Below are positions 36,573 through 45,069 of a stretch of 64,000 bases of DNA, one piece after another (position 1 is the first letter of the stretch; every line of letters begins with the position of its first letter). Source of the DNA: Pseudomonas viridiflava (GTDB taxonomy: Bacteria; Pseudomonadota; Gammaproteobacteria; Pseudomonadales; Pseudomonadaceae); assembly GCF_900590755.1 (NCBI RefSeq), contig NZ_UUOC01000052.1:558001-622000 (forward strand), written 5' to 3'. The translations under genes and the position numbers were made by a program. The notes beneath the pieces were generated by a model that was given only the letters and a program-made list of their open reading frames with translations, was not told the DNA's origin and did no database searches.

Positions 36573-37376
36573 TTAACGTCCGTATTTAGCTTTGCCCCAA
36601 TTGATCATCCCCTCCACCAACTCCCTCAACACCACCCGCGTCGGATCAGCCAGGTCCGGCCGGTAGTGGAACGGGACGAATTCATCCATGTAAGTCGCTT
36701 GCACCAGCTCCAGCTGCACGGCGTGGATGTTGTTGGCCGGGTCGCCGTAGTGGCGGGTGATGTGGCCGCCTTTGAAGCGGCCGTTGAGCACGTGGCTGTA
36801 ATCGGTGGCTGCCGCGCAGGTGGCTTCCAGGCGTTTGGCTAACTCTTCATCGCAGCTGGCGCCGTTGAAGGTGCCGAGGTTGAAGTCCGGCAAGCGACCG
36901 TCGAACAGATGCGGGATGTGGCCGCGGATCGAGTGGGCATCGAACAGCAGCGCATAGCCGAATTCGTCTCTGAGCCTTGCCAGTTCCTGCTCCAGGGTCT
37001 GGTGGTAGGGCGTCCAGATCTGCTCAAGGTAGCTCGCCCGTTCTTCTGCGCTGGGCGCCTGGCCGTCCTTGAACAGCGGCACGCCGTCGAACAGGATCGA
37101 CGGGAACAGCCCGGTGGTTGCGCCGGCATACAGCGGCTTGTCGTCAGAGGGGCGATTAAGGTCGATGACGAAACGCGAATACTCAGCGGCCAGGGTGCTG
37201 GCGCCCAGTTCAGCCGCGAAGTCGTAAAGCTGCGGGATGTGCCAGTCGGTGTCCGGCAGGCTCAAGGCCTCGTCCACCAGCCCTGCGTCGACCGTTGGCG
37301 TCAAGCGCAGGCCCGCGTGAGGCATGCTGATCAGCAGCGGCACACGGCCGCGAGAAAATTTCAGAACGGTGTCCAT
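36573..37376 (-). CDS. hutG: N-formylglutamate deformylase
   Basis: Last step of the five-step histidine pathway: formylglutamate to glutamate and formate. 267 residues; Zn-hydrolase features include ISMPHAG near the N-terminus, DLNRPSDDKPLY, FDAHSIRGHIPHLFDGRLPDFNLG and HVLNGRFKGGHITRHYG. ATG 37376 has AGGAG upstream. Distal gene of the minus-strand hut run, separated from hutI by a REPIN. Confidence 0.95.
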   Translation of the reverse strand: MDTVLKFSRGRVPLLISMPHAGLRLTPTVDAGLVDEALSLPDTDWHIPQLYDFAAELGASTLAAEYSRFVIDLNRPSDDKPLYAGATTGLFPSILFDGVPLFKDGQAPSAEERASYLEQIWTPYHQTLEQELARLRDEFGYALLFDAHSIRGHIPHLFDGRLPDFNLGTFNGASCDEELAKRLEATCAAATDYSHVLNGRFKGGHITRHYGDPANNIHAVQLELVQATYMDEFVPFHYRPDLADPTRVVLRELVEGMINWGKAKYGR

Positions 37377-37416
37377 GAGTCTCTCCTAAAAAGCATTCTT
37401 CTGAATTGAAATGCTT

Positions 37417-37508
37417 CCTGTAGGAGTGAGCTTGCTCGCGATAGCGGTGTACCAGTAAAACAACTTCGTCTGATTAAACGCTATCGCGAGCAAGCTCACT
37501 CCTACAGG
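37417..37508. repeat. REPIN, type C variant (AGGAGTGAGC), between hutI and hutG
   Basis: Arms CCTGTAGGAGTGAGCTTGCT and complement, within the hut transcript. Confidence 0.87.
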
Positions 37509-37560
37509 TCCTACGTCTGCCACGCGTTCGCGGTGTGCCAGGCAGATTTCCGGGATTGTG

Positions 37561-38766
37561 CTAAATCGTGGATTCAACCCCATGCCGCACGATACGTTTG
37601 TCCAGATCACCTGCCAGCCAATACGCCAGGTCAGCAGGCCGTTCGATGTCCCAGGCCACGAAGTCCGCGACTTTGCCGACTACCAGCGAGCCGTGGGTGT
37701 CGCCCAGCCCGAGGGCTTTGGCCGCATGAATCGTCACGCCCGCCAGCGCTTCTTCCGGGGTCATGCGGAACAAGGTGCAGGCCATGTTCAGCATCAGGCG
37801 CAAAGATAGCGCAGGCGACGTGCCGGGGTTGAGGTCGCTGGCGATGGCGATGTTCACGCCGTGTTTGCGCAGCGCGTCCATGGGAGGCAACTGGGTTTCG
37901 CGCAGGAAGTAGTAAGCGCCGGGCAGCAATACAGCCACGGTTCCGGCCGCGCCCATGGCGATGGCATCGGCCTCGGTCATGAACTCCAGGTGATCCGCCG
38001 ACAGGGCTTTGTAACGCGCTGCCAGACTCGAACCCGCCAGCGGCGACAGCTGTTCGGCATGCAGCTTAACCGGCAAGCCCAATTGCCCGGCACTGATAAA
38101 TACCTGCTCGACCTGCGCCGGGGAAAACGCCAGGTACTCGCAAAACGCATCCACCGCGTCCACCAAACCTTCTTCGGCCAGGGCGGGCAACATCTCGCTG
38201 CAGATGTGATTGATGTAATCGTCGGCGCGGTCAGCGTATTCCGGCGGCAAAGCGTGGGCCGCCAGACAGGTGCTGCGCACGGTCACCGGCAGCGTGTTAC
38301 CGAGGCGGCGGATGACCCGCAGCAATTTGCGCTCGCTGGCCAGGTCCAGGCCGTAGCCGGACTTCATCTCCACCGTGGTCACGCCATCCTTGAGCAGGTG
38401 GCGCAAACGGCGTTCGGCGCTTTCATACAGCTCATCTTCACTGGCCGCGCGAGTGGCGCGCACGGTGCTGGCAATGCCGCCGCCTGCTGCGGCTATTTCG
38501 GCGTAACTCACACCTTGCAGTCGCTGCTCGAATTCACCGCTGCGATTGCCGCCGAACACGGTGTGGGTGTGGCAATCAATCAGGCCCGGCGTGACCCACG
38601 CACCGTTGAGGTCAATGACGCTGTCATAGCTTGATTCGATGAGCTGAGCCTGCGGCCCTATCCATTCAATCAACGCTCCGGAGGTCACGATGGCCGCGTG
38701 CTCAATGATCGAGTATTTACCTTGCGCCATGCTTGCGACGTGACAGTGTTTCCAGAGCGTTTTCAT
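37561..38766 (-). CDS. hutI: Imidazolonepropionase
   Basis: Third step of histidine degradation: imidazolonepropionate to formiminoglutamate. 401 residues, amidohydrolase fold: metal-binding HTH in PGLIDCHTHTVFGG, KSGYGLDLASE, KLHAEQLS and the late Asp in ASDLNPGTSP. Start ATG 38766 (MKTLWKHCHVAS) with GGAGACTGGAA ahead; a longer frame runs into hutT and is rejected. 14 bp from hutT, so co-transcribed. Confidence 0.95.
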   Translation of the reverse strand: MKTLWKHCHVASMAQGKYSIIEHAAIVTSGALIEWIGPQAQLIESSYDSVIDLNGAWVTPGLIDCHTHTVFGGNRSGEFEQRLQGVSYAEIAAAGGGIASTVRATRAASEDELYESAERRLRHLLKDGVTTVEMKSGYGLDLASERKLLRVIRRLGNTLPVTVRSTCLAAHALPPEYADRADDYINHICSEMLPALAEEGLVDAVDAFCEYLAFSPAQVEQVFISAGQLGLPVKLHAEQLSPLAGSSLAARYKALSADHLEFMTEADAIAMGAAGTVAVLLPGAYYFLRETQLPPMDALRKHGVNIAIASDLNPGTSPALSLRLMLNMACTLFRMTPEEALAGVTIHAAKALGLGDTHGSLVVGKVADFVAWDIERPADLAYWLAGDLDKRIVRHGVESTI

Positions 38767-38780
38767 TTCCAGTCTCCGCG

Positions 38781-40181
38781 TTACCGATGAGTGATGGATG
38801 AGTGATCGGGGCGTTTCGGCGTGCCCGGTTTGACCCATAAATAGTAGGCGGCGACCAGCAACACCACCCAGACTGCGCCGACGATCAACGCCATGCGGTT
38901 GTCCGGGAAGTAGCCCAGCACACCGAAGATAAACAGCATGAACACGATGGCGGCCGCTGGCGCATAAGGCCAGAACGGCACCGGGAATTTCAGTTGAGCG
39001 GCTTCTTCGCGGCTCATCTGGCGGCGCATGGCGACCTGAGTGAGCAGGATCATCAGCCACACCCAGACCGTGGCGAAGGTTGCTATGGACGCGATCAGCA
39101 GGAACACGTTTTCCGGGATCAGGTAGTTCAGCAACACGCCGCCCAGCAGCGCAACGCCCATGACCAGCACGGTCATCCACGGCACGCCTTGCTCCGACAG
39201 TTTCGAGAAGGCAGCAGGTGCCTGACCCTGTTGCGCCAGGCCGTACATGATCCGGCCCGCGCCGAACACGTCGCTGTTGATTGCCGAAACGGCGGCGGAA
39301 ATCACCACGATGTTGAGCAATGCAGCCGCCCACGGGAAACCGAGGCTGGCGAAAATCTGCACGAATGGGCTGTTTTCCTTGCTGATCTGCGTCCACGGGA
39401 ACAGCGCCATGAGCACAAACAGGGTCAGCACGTAGAACAGCAAAATCCGCAGCGGCACCGAGTTGATGGCGCGGGGGATGGTCTGTTGCGGATCCTTGGC
39501 TTCACCCGCAGTGATGCCGATGATTTCGATACCGCCGAAGGCAAACATCACCACCGCGAAGCAGGCGATCAGGCCGCCGATGCCATTGGGCATGAAGCCG
39601 CCGTGAGCCCACAGGTTGCTGATCCCCGACACCGATTCGCCGCTGCCCGACAGGTTGACGCCAAACAGCAGCAGGCCCAAGCCGGCAACGATCATCGCGA
39701 CAATGGCGCTGACTTTCAGGAGTGACAGCCAGAACTCGGTTTCGCCGAAGACTTTGACGTTGCACAGGTTCAGCGCGCCGATCAGAAACACGATGCTCAA
39801 GACCCAGATCCAGCGCGGCACGTCCGGGAACCAGAACGCCATGTAGATACCGAACGCAGTTACGTCCGCGATGCAGACAATGATCATTTCAAAGGCGTAG
39901 GTCCAGCCCAGCACGAAGCCAGCCATGGGGCCCAGGTAAGTGCTGGCATATTCGCCGAACGAGCCCGATACCGGGTTGTGCACCGCCATCTCACCGAGGG
40001 CGCGCATGACCATGAACACCGCTGCGCCGCCGATCAGGTAGGCAAGCAAAACCGCCGGGCCTGCCATCTGGATGGCGGACGCCGACCCATAGAACAACCC
40101 GGTGCCGATGGCCGAACCCAAGGCCATGAAGCGAATGTGGCGAGCCGAAAGCCCGCGTTTCAAACCTTGCTGTGACGTCAT
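38781..40181 (-). CDS. hutT: Amino-acid permease, probable histidine transporter
   Basis: 466-residue APC-superfamily permease with 12 predicted membrane helices; the consensus amino acid:H+ symporter opening GLSARHIRFMALGSAIGTGLFYGS and the GEMA segment are visible. Location between hutI and the lyase gene supports histidine (or urocanate) as substrate, as in other Pseudomonas hut loci; sequence alone cannot fix it. ATG 40181 gives MTSQQGLKRGLS. A 341-bp gap with two REPINs separates it from the upstream lyase gene. Confidence 0.88.
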   Translation of the reverse strand: MTSQQGLKRGLSARHIRFMALGSAIGTGLFYGSASAIQMAGPAVLLAYLIGGAAVFMVMRALGEMAVHNPVSGSFGEYASTYLGPMAGFVLGWTYAFEMIIVCIADVTAFGIYMAFWFPDVPRWIWVLSIVFLIGALNLCNVKVFGETEFWLSLLKVSAIVAMIVAGLGLLLFGVNLSGSGESVSGISNLWAHGGFMPNGIGGLIACFAVVMFAFGGIEIIGITAGEAKDPQQTIPRAINSVPLRILLFYVLTLFVLMALFPWTQISKENSPFVQIFASLGFPWAAALLNIVVISAAVSAINSDVFGAGRIMYGLAQQGQAPAAFSKLSEQGVPWMTVLVMGVALLGGVLLNYLIPENVFLLIASIATFATVWVWLMILLTQVAMRRQMSREEAAQLKFPVPFWPYAPAAAIVFMLFIFGVLGYFPDNRMALIVGAVWVVLLVAAYYLWVKPGTPKRPDHSSITHR

Positions 40182-40346
40182 TTCAATCCAATCCGGTTTC
40201 TTTCCAGCGAACTGCCAGTTACTCAGGGCGCGAAGGATACCTGCTGGTTGGGGTCGACCAAATCCATCTCTGATCGGGTGTCGCCTGGCTGACATCCGGT
40301 GTCATGGATGTCTATACGTCTCGTGCGGCTGGAACTCACCAAGTCA

Positions 40347-40436
40347 GTGGGACCGGCTTTAGCCGGGAAGAGGCCGGGACAGGCGCTGAATTTTTCCCTG
40401 CCGATCCACTGCCTTCCCGGCTAAAGCCGGTCCCAC
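40347..40436. repeat. REPIN type A in the hutT/lyase gap
   Basis: Arms GTGGGACCGGCTTTAGCCGG and complement. With the next element it fills most of a 341-bp gap that otherwise (40182-40346) shows nothing recognisable. Confidence 0.86.
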
Positions 40437-40453
40437 AGATGAATGTGGTCATC

Positions 40454-40527
40454 TGTAGGAGCTGCCGAAGGCTGCGAAGGCTATTCACCTGACACACCGC
40501 TGTTCGCAGCCTTCGGCAGCTCCTACA
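40454..40527. repeat. REPIN type B supplying the stop codon of the HutH-like gene
   Basis: Facing arms TGTAGGAGCTGCCGAAGG, 17 bp from the type A copy. Bases 40523-40525 read TAG on the minus strand and end the lyase gene. Confidence 0.88.
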
Positions 40528-42049
40528 AGGGGAGGGCGCCAAGTACTTTCACCAACATGTCCTCACTCCTCAGCACCTTCGCGCTGCTGGCAATATCCGG
40601 TGCCAGCCAGCGGTCTACGTCGTAAGGCGGCACGGTTTCGCGCAGCAGTCGCCACGCGGCATCGGTGCCGACGCCAAAGCGTTGGCTCTTGAGAAATTCA
40701 AACGCCTGGGCCGCCAGCAAGTATTCGATGGCCAGAATCTGCGTGGTGTTATCCAGCACCTTGTGCAGCTTCAATGCCGCGTTGGTGCCCATGCTCAAGT
40801 GATCTTCCTGCAAGCCCGAGGTCACGAAGTTATCGGTGACGGCCGGCTGCGCCAGCTGGCGGTTTTCTGCACACAGGGAAGCGGCAACGTACTGAACAAT
40901 CATCATCCCCGAGTTGACCCCCGGCTGGGCGACCAGGAACGCCGGCAGGTTGCTGATGGTCGGGTTGATCAGCCGGTCCAGCCTGCGTTCGGCAATCGAG
41001 CCCAGCTCAGCCACTGCAATCGCCAGTAAATCAGCCGCCATGGCAACCGACTGGCCATGAGGGTTGGCCTGGGATACCACGCGATAAGCCTCGGGCGTAC
41101 CCAGCAGCAACGGGTTATCTGTGGCCGAGTTCAGTTCGATTTCGATCTGCCGGGTCGCATGCACCCATTGATCGCGAGTCGCGCCGTGAACCTGCGGGAT
41201 CGAGCGGACACTCAACGCATCCTGAGTACGAATGCCGCGGCTGTTGATCACCATCTCGCTGCCTTCCAGCAGCTTGCGCAAGTTGCTGCCAACGATCTGC
41301 ATACCAGGGTGCGGCTTGAGGGCGATGATCTCGGCGTCAAAAGCATTGATCTGGCCGCCGAGGGCTTCGAAGCTCATGGCGCCGATCACATCCGCCCATT
41401 GGCTCAGGCGTTGGGTGTCGGCGACGGCCAGACAGCTAAGGCCGGTCATGCACGGTGTGCCGTTGACCAGACAAAGCCCGTCTTTCGCCCCCAGCAGCAC
41501 CGGCCCGAGCCGTTCAGCCTCCAGCGCCTGCTGTGCTGGCATGATCTGGCCGCAATAGCTCACGTCGCCGACACCCAGCAACGCGATGCCGATGTGCGCC
41601 ATGTGGGTCAGATAGCCCACCGAACCTTGAGACGGAACCAGCGGGGTGATCTGCCGGTTGAGCAAGTCCAGCAACGCTTCGACGACCTGTCGATGCAGCC
41701 CGGATTTGCCCTGGCTGTAGTTGATGATTGCTGCGCAGATGATCGCCCGGGTCTGTTCGTTGGACAGCGGCGCGCCCACGCCGCAGGCATGGCTGAGCAG
41801 CGTATTGCGCGACAACTGGCTCAGTTGCTCGCCTTCGAGGGCCACATTGCACAGCGCGCCGAGCCCGGTGTTGATGCCATACGCCCGCTCGCCGCTGGCA
41901 ATAATGCGCTCGACGATGGCCTGGGCATTGTCGATCCGCGCCCAGGCACTGGCCGAAAGCGCCAGCTGCGCACCCTGTCGAGCGACTGCGACCACCTGCT
42001 GCCAGCGGACCGGACCTTCACCAATGACCACTTGTTCGACAGGGGACAT
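40523..42049 (-). CDS. hutH: HutH-family (HAL/PAL) lyase lacking the MIO-forming Ala-Ser-Gly triad
   Basis: 508 residues, colinear with histidine ammonia-lyase, which normally eliminates ammonia from histidine to give urocanate using the MIO cofactor made from Ala-Ser-Gly. Here the conserved GSVG (142-145) is followed directly by YLTHMAHIG instead of ASGDLAPLAHM: a clean three-residue absence at 41612-41617. The Tyr normally in QDPYSLR is Leu279 (QDALSVR). Other active-site positions remain: Tyr57 in AYGINTG, NGT 196-198, Arg282, QEDHLSM. ATG 42049 has AGGA nine bases upstream. The symbol denotes family only; conventional histidase activity is doubtful. The TAG stop comes from a REPIN. Confidence 0.85.
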   Translation of the reverse strand: MSPVEQVVIGEGPVRWQQVVAVARQGAQLALSASAWARIDNAQAIVERIIASGERAYGINTGLGALCNVALEGEQLSQLSRNTLLSHACGVGAPLSNEQTRAIICAAIINYSQGKSGLHRQVVEALLDLLNRQITPLVPSQGSVGYLTHMAHIGIALLGVGDVSYCGQIMPAQQALEAERLGPVLLGAKDGLCLVNGTPCMTGLSCLAVADTQRLSQWADVIGAMSFEALGGQINAFDAEIIALKPHPGMQIVGSNLRKLLEGSEMVINSRGIRTQDALSVRSIPQVHGATRDQWVHATRQIEIELNSATDNPLLLGTPEAYRVVSQANPHGQSVAMAADLLAIAVAELGSIAERRLDRLINPTISNLPAFLVAQPGVNSGMMIVQYVAASLCAENRQLAQPAVTDNFVTSGLQEDHLSMGTNAALKLHKVLDNTTQILAIEYLLAAQAFEFLKSQRFGVGTDAAWRLLRETVPPYDVDRWLAPDIASSAKVLRSEDMLVKVLGALPL

Positions 42050-42061
42050 CTGCACGCTTCC

Positions 42062-42892
42062 TTACAAAGTGACGGCGCGTCGCTGCACGAAACGATCAAC
42101 GTATTCGTCGGCGGGGGAGTAGAGAATTTCTTTCGGGGTGCCGACCTGAATCAACTGCCCGTCCTTGAGAATCGCGATGCGATTGCCGATGCGCACGGCT
42201 TCGTCGAGGTCGTGGGTGATGAACACGATGGTTTTCTTCAGGTTGCTTTGCAGCTCCAGTAACTGGTCCTGCATCTCGGCGCGGATCAGCGGATCGAGCG
42301 CGCTGAAGGCTTCGTCCATGAGGATGATGTCGGTGTCCGCCGCCAATGCCCGGGCCAACCCGACCCGCTGACGCATGCCGCCGGAAAGCTGATGGGGGTA
42401 TTTGTTTTCGTAGCCTTGCAGGCCCACGGTATTGATCCAGTGCCGGGCGCGTTCGACGCAGTGCTCTTTGCTTTCACCGCGCACTTTCAGGCCGTAGGCC
42501 ACGTTGTCCTGCACGGTCCTGTGGGGCAGCAGGCCGAAGCTCTGGAACACCATGCTGATTTTTTTGCGACGGAATTGGCGCAGGGCCTCCATGTCGTACT
42601 GCAGGATGTCTTCGCCGTCGACCAGGATTTCCCCGCTGGTGGGATCGATCAGCCGATTGAAGTGCCGCACCAAGGTGGACTTGCCCGAACCTGACAGGCC
42701 CATGATCACGAAGATTTCGCCGCTGCCAATCGACAGCGACAAGTCGTTCACGCCCACCACACAGCCGGTCTTGGCCAGCACCTGATCCTTGCTCTGGTTC
42801 TGGCGGACCATTTCCAGCGCGTCCTTGTGACGGTTGCCGAAAATCTTGTACACGTTGCGGACCACGATTTTGTCGGGCTCTGAAGTGCTCAT
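42062..42892 (-). CDS. hutV: Histidine ABC transporter ATP-binding subunit
   Basis: 276-residue ATPase of the glycine betaine/proline (ProV/OpuA) type, recruited for histidine uptake in hut loci. Walker A GLSGSGKST, Q-loop MVFQSFGLLPH, signature LSGGMRQRVGLARAL, Walker B IILMDEAFSALDP, H-loop ITHDLDEA. Ends without CBS domains, shorter than E. coli ProV. Its start overlaps the hutW stop by four bases, implying coupled translation. Confidence 0.93.
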   Translation of the reverse strand: MSTSEPDKIVVRNVYKIFGNRHKDALEMVRQNQSKDQVLAKTGCVVGVNDLSLSIGSGEIFVIMGLSGSGKSTLVRHFNRLIDPTSGEILVDGEDILQYDMEALRQFRRKKISMVFQSFGLLPHRTVQDNVAYGLKVRGESKEHCVERARHWINTVGLQGYENKYPHQLSGGMRQRVGLARALAADTDIILMDEAFSALDPLIRAEMQDQLLELQSNLKKTIVFITHDLDEAVRIGNRIAILKDGQLIQVGTPKEILYSPADEYVDRFVQRRAVTL

Positions 42893-43740
42893 TTGTTCGC
42901 CTCATGTCGTGGTCGGCCGTAAGCCTGAGTGATACGGTCGATGACCACCGCGAGAATCACAATCGCCAGCCCGGCTTCGAGGCCGCGCCCGACGTTGAGG
43001 GTCTGGATACCCACCAGAACGTCTTCGCCCAGGCCGCGTGCGCCGATCATTGAGGCGATTACCACCATCGACAGGGCCATCATCGTGGTCTGGTTGATCC
43101 CGGCCATGATGCTTGGCAACGCCAGGGGCAATTGCACGCCGAACAGCTGCTGCCAGCGATTGGCGCCGAAAGCGTTGATGGCTTCCATGACTTCGCCGTC
43201 CACCTGACGAATGCCCAGATCGGTCAGACGAATCAGCGGCGGCGCGGCGTAGATCACTGTGGCGAAAATCGCCGGGACCTTGCCCAGACCGAACAGCATC
43301 AGCACCGGAATCAGGTACACGAAGCTGGGCATGGTCTGCATGATGTCCAGCAGCGGCATCAGCACCGAGCGCAGACGATTGCTGCGCGCCGAAAGAATGC
43401 CCAGCGGAATGCCGATGATTACCGAGATCAGCGTCGCTACCAGCATCAGCGCCAGGGTCTGCATCAGCTTGTCCCACAGCCCGACGGCGCCCACCAGGAA
43501 CAGCAGGCCAACGATGACCAGCGTGGTGGTTATTTTGCGCGTCGCATGCCAGGCAATCCCGCCGACAATCGCCAGCATCAGCCACCACGGCGCCATGCGC
43601 AGCAGGCCTTCCAGATTGACGATGGCCCACAGCAGCGTGTCGGAGATCTGCCGGAACACATCGCCGTAATTGGTCACCAGCGCATCAACCCAGTCGTTGA
43701 CCAGATTGGCGATGGAGAATGTGAAGCTTTCGGGGAACAT
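42889..43740 (-). CDS. hutW: Histidine ABC transporter permease
   Basis: 283-residue ProW-like membrane subunit with about six helices and the EAA-type loop EVMEAINAFGANRWQQLFGVQLPLALP, which contacts HutV. Part of the HutXWV importer by position. A REPIN separates it from hutX upstream. Confidence 0.92.
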   Translation of the reverse strand: MFPESFTFSIANLVNDWVDALVTNYGDVFRQISDTLLWAIVNLEGLLRMAPWWLMLAIVGGIAWHATRKITTTLVIVGLLFLVGAVGLWDKLMQTLALMLVATLISVIIGIPLGILSARSNRLRSVLMPLLDIMQTMPSFVYLIPVLMLFGLGKVPAIFATVIYAAPPLIRLTDLGIRQVDGEVMEAINAFGANRWQQLFGVQLPLALPSIMAGINQTTMMALSMVVIASMIGARGLGEDVLVGIQTLNVGRGLEAGLAIVILAVVIDRITQAYGRPRHEANK

Positions 43741-43760
43741 AAGGTGCTCTCGTTTTTATT

Positions 43761-43852
43761 TGTTGGAGCGAGGCTTGCCCGCGAAGAGGCCAGTACAGTC
43801 GACGAATGATTGTTCAGATACAACGCCTTCGCGGGCAAGCCTCGCTCCAACA
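43761..43852. repeat. REPIN type D between hutX and hutW
   Basis: Arms TGTTGGAGCGAGGCTTGCCC and complement; 23 bp after the hutX stop on the minus strand. Confidence 0.87.
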
Positions 43853-43875
43853 GGTCCGTGTTGGCCGCGTTTTAC

Positions 43876-44844
43876 CTACAACGAAGCATCCACCTTTTTC
43901 GCCGCGTCTTCAGTCACCCACGCATGCCAGACTTCCGGGTGTTCCTTGAGGAATATCTTGGCCAGCTTCGGTGATTCGATGCGGTCCTTGGTCATGCGCG
44001 CCAGGTTCTCGTTCAGCAGGTCAATCGGGATATTGACCTTCTCCATGACGGCCACCAGTTCCGGTGCCTGTTCGTGGAAAGCCTTGGACAAGCCGACCTT
44101 GATCTCGATGTTCTTGTTCACGCCAGCTTTCTCTTCCAGACGCACCATATCAACCTGGCCCATCAGCGGAGTCGGTGACCAGTAGTAAGTCAGGATCGGT
44201 TCGCCACGCTTGTAGCTGGAGAGAATCGCCGCATCCAGCGCCGGGCCGGTGCCTGGGCGGAAGTTGGTGTACTTGCTTTCCAGGTCGTAGCTTTTGAGCA
44301 TTTCGCTGTTTTCCAGCTCGCAGGTCCAGCCCGCCGGGCAGTTGTAAAAACGGCCTTTGCCTGGCTCTTCGGCGTCCTTGAACAGTGCAGAGTATTTGGC
44401 CAGATCGCTGATGGATTTCAGATCAGGCGCTTTGGCTTCCAATTTGCGCTTGGCGTCGCCTTCGATCACGTAACGCGGCACGTACCAGCCTTCAACCGCG
44501 CCTTTGACCGGGCTGCCGACGCCGACCACTTTTCCGGCTTTTTCGGCTTTGTTCCACACTTCACTGCGGCCGACCCATTCCTCGGCGAAGACCTGGATGT
44601 CGTTGGTGCTCAGAGCGTTTTCCATGGTGATGGAGTTGCCGGGCAGGCTGTCGACTTCACAGCCATAACCCTTGTTCAGGACCACCTGCAGCACGTCAGT
44701 GAGCAGCATGGCGCTTTCCCAGTTCAGCCCGGCGAACTTCACCGGCTTGCCGGATTCGCACCATCCGGCCGCCTGGCTGGCACCCGCGCCGGTGAGCAAA
44801 CCTGCTGAAATCAATGTTGCCAACAGCGCCTTCTTGGTTCTCAT
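43876..44844 (-). CDS. hutX: Histidine ABC transporter periplasmic binding protein
   Basis: 322 residues with a Sec signal peptide (MRTKKALLATLISAG, cleavage near SQA-AG) and a ProX/OpuAC-type ligand domain (KFAGLNWESAMLLTDVLQ, then YYWSPTPLMGQ with aromatic ligand residues). ATG 44844 has GAGGAG nine bases upstream; the longer frame to 44907 would bury the signal peptide. Both flanks carry REPINs, as for spuD. Confidence 0.93.
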   Translation of the reverse strand: MRTKKALLATLISAGLLTGAGASQAAGWCESGKPVKFAGLNWESAMLLTDVLQVVLNKGYGCEVDSLPGNSITMENALSTNDIQVFAEEWVGRSEVWNKAEKAGKVVGVGSPVKGAVEGWYVPRYVIEGDAKRKLEAKAPDLKSISDLAKYSALFKDAEEPGKGRFYNCPAGWTCELENSEMLKSYDLESKYTNFRPGTGPALDAAILSSYKRGEPILTYYWSPTPLMGQVDMVRLEEKAGVNKNIEIKVGLSKAFHEQAPELVAVMEKVNIPIDLLNENLARMTKDRIESPKLAKIFLKEHPEVWHAWVTEDAAKKVDASL

Positions 44845-44969
44845 GGTGTGAAGCTCCTCGCGAATGGGTGGGGGCAGTTTCCAGATCAAATGCTGATACC
44901 AGGACACTTGACGGTCCTTTGGGGTGGTCGGTTCACTGAGCGGTGCAATCTCACATCAAGCGCAGAACC

Positions 44970-45061
44970 TGTGGGACCGGCTTTAGCCGGGAAGGGGCCA
45001 GTACATCCGCCGCATTTTCTGCGCTAGATGCAATGCCTTCCCGGCTAAAGCCGGTCCCACA
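44970..45061. repeat. REPIN type A between hutU and hutX
   Basis: Arms TGTGGGACCGGCTTTAGCC and complement; 8 bp after the hutU stop on the minus strand. Confidence 0.86.
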
Positions 45062-45069
45062 AGTGTTGG

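Noticed and set aside
37561..39396. 611-codon fusion of an N-terminal extension to HutI
   Set aside because: The extra 210 codons overlap hutT on the same strand in another frame; HutI starts at ATG 38766 with a good ribosome site.
41600..41640. Sequencing error or frameshift as the cause of the missing MIO triad
   Set aside because: The absence is exactly three codons in frame and the adjoining residues are also substituted in a conserved-looking way.
41890..41900. The Ala-Ser-Gly at residues 51-53 of the HutH-like protein as a substitute MIO triad
   Set aside because: It lies in the ordinary loop before AYGINTG, where other histidases have variable residues, not after GSVG where MIO forms.
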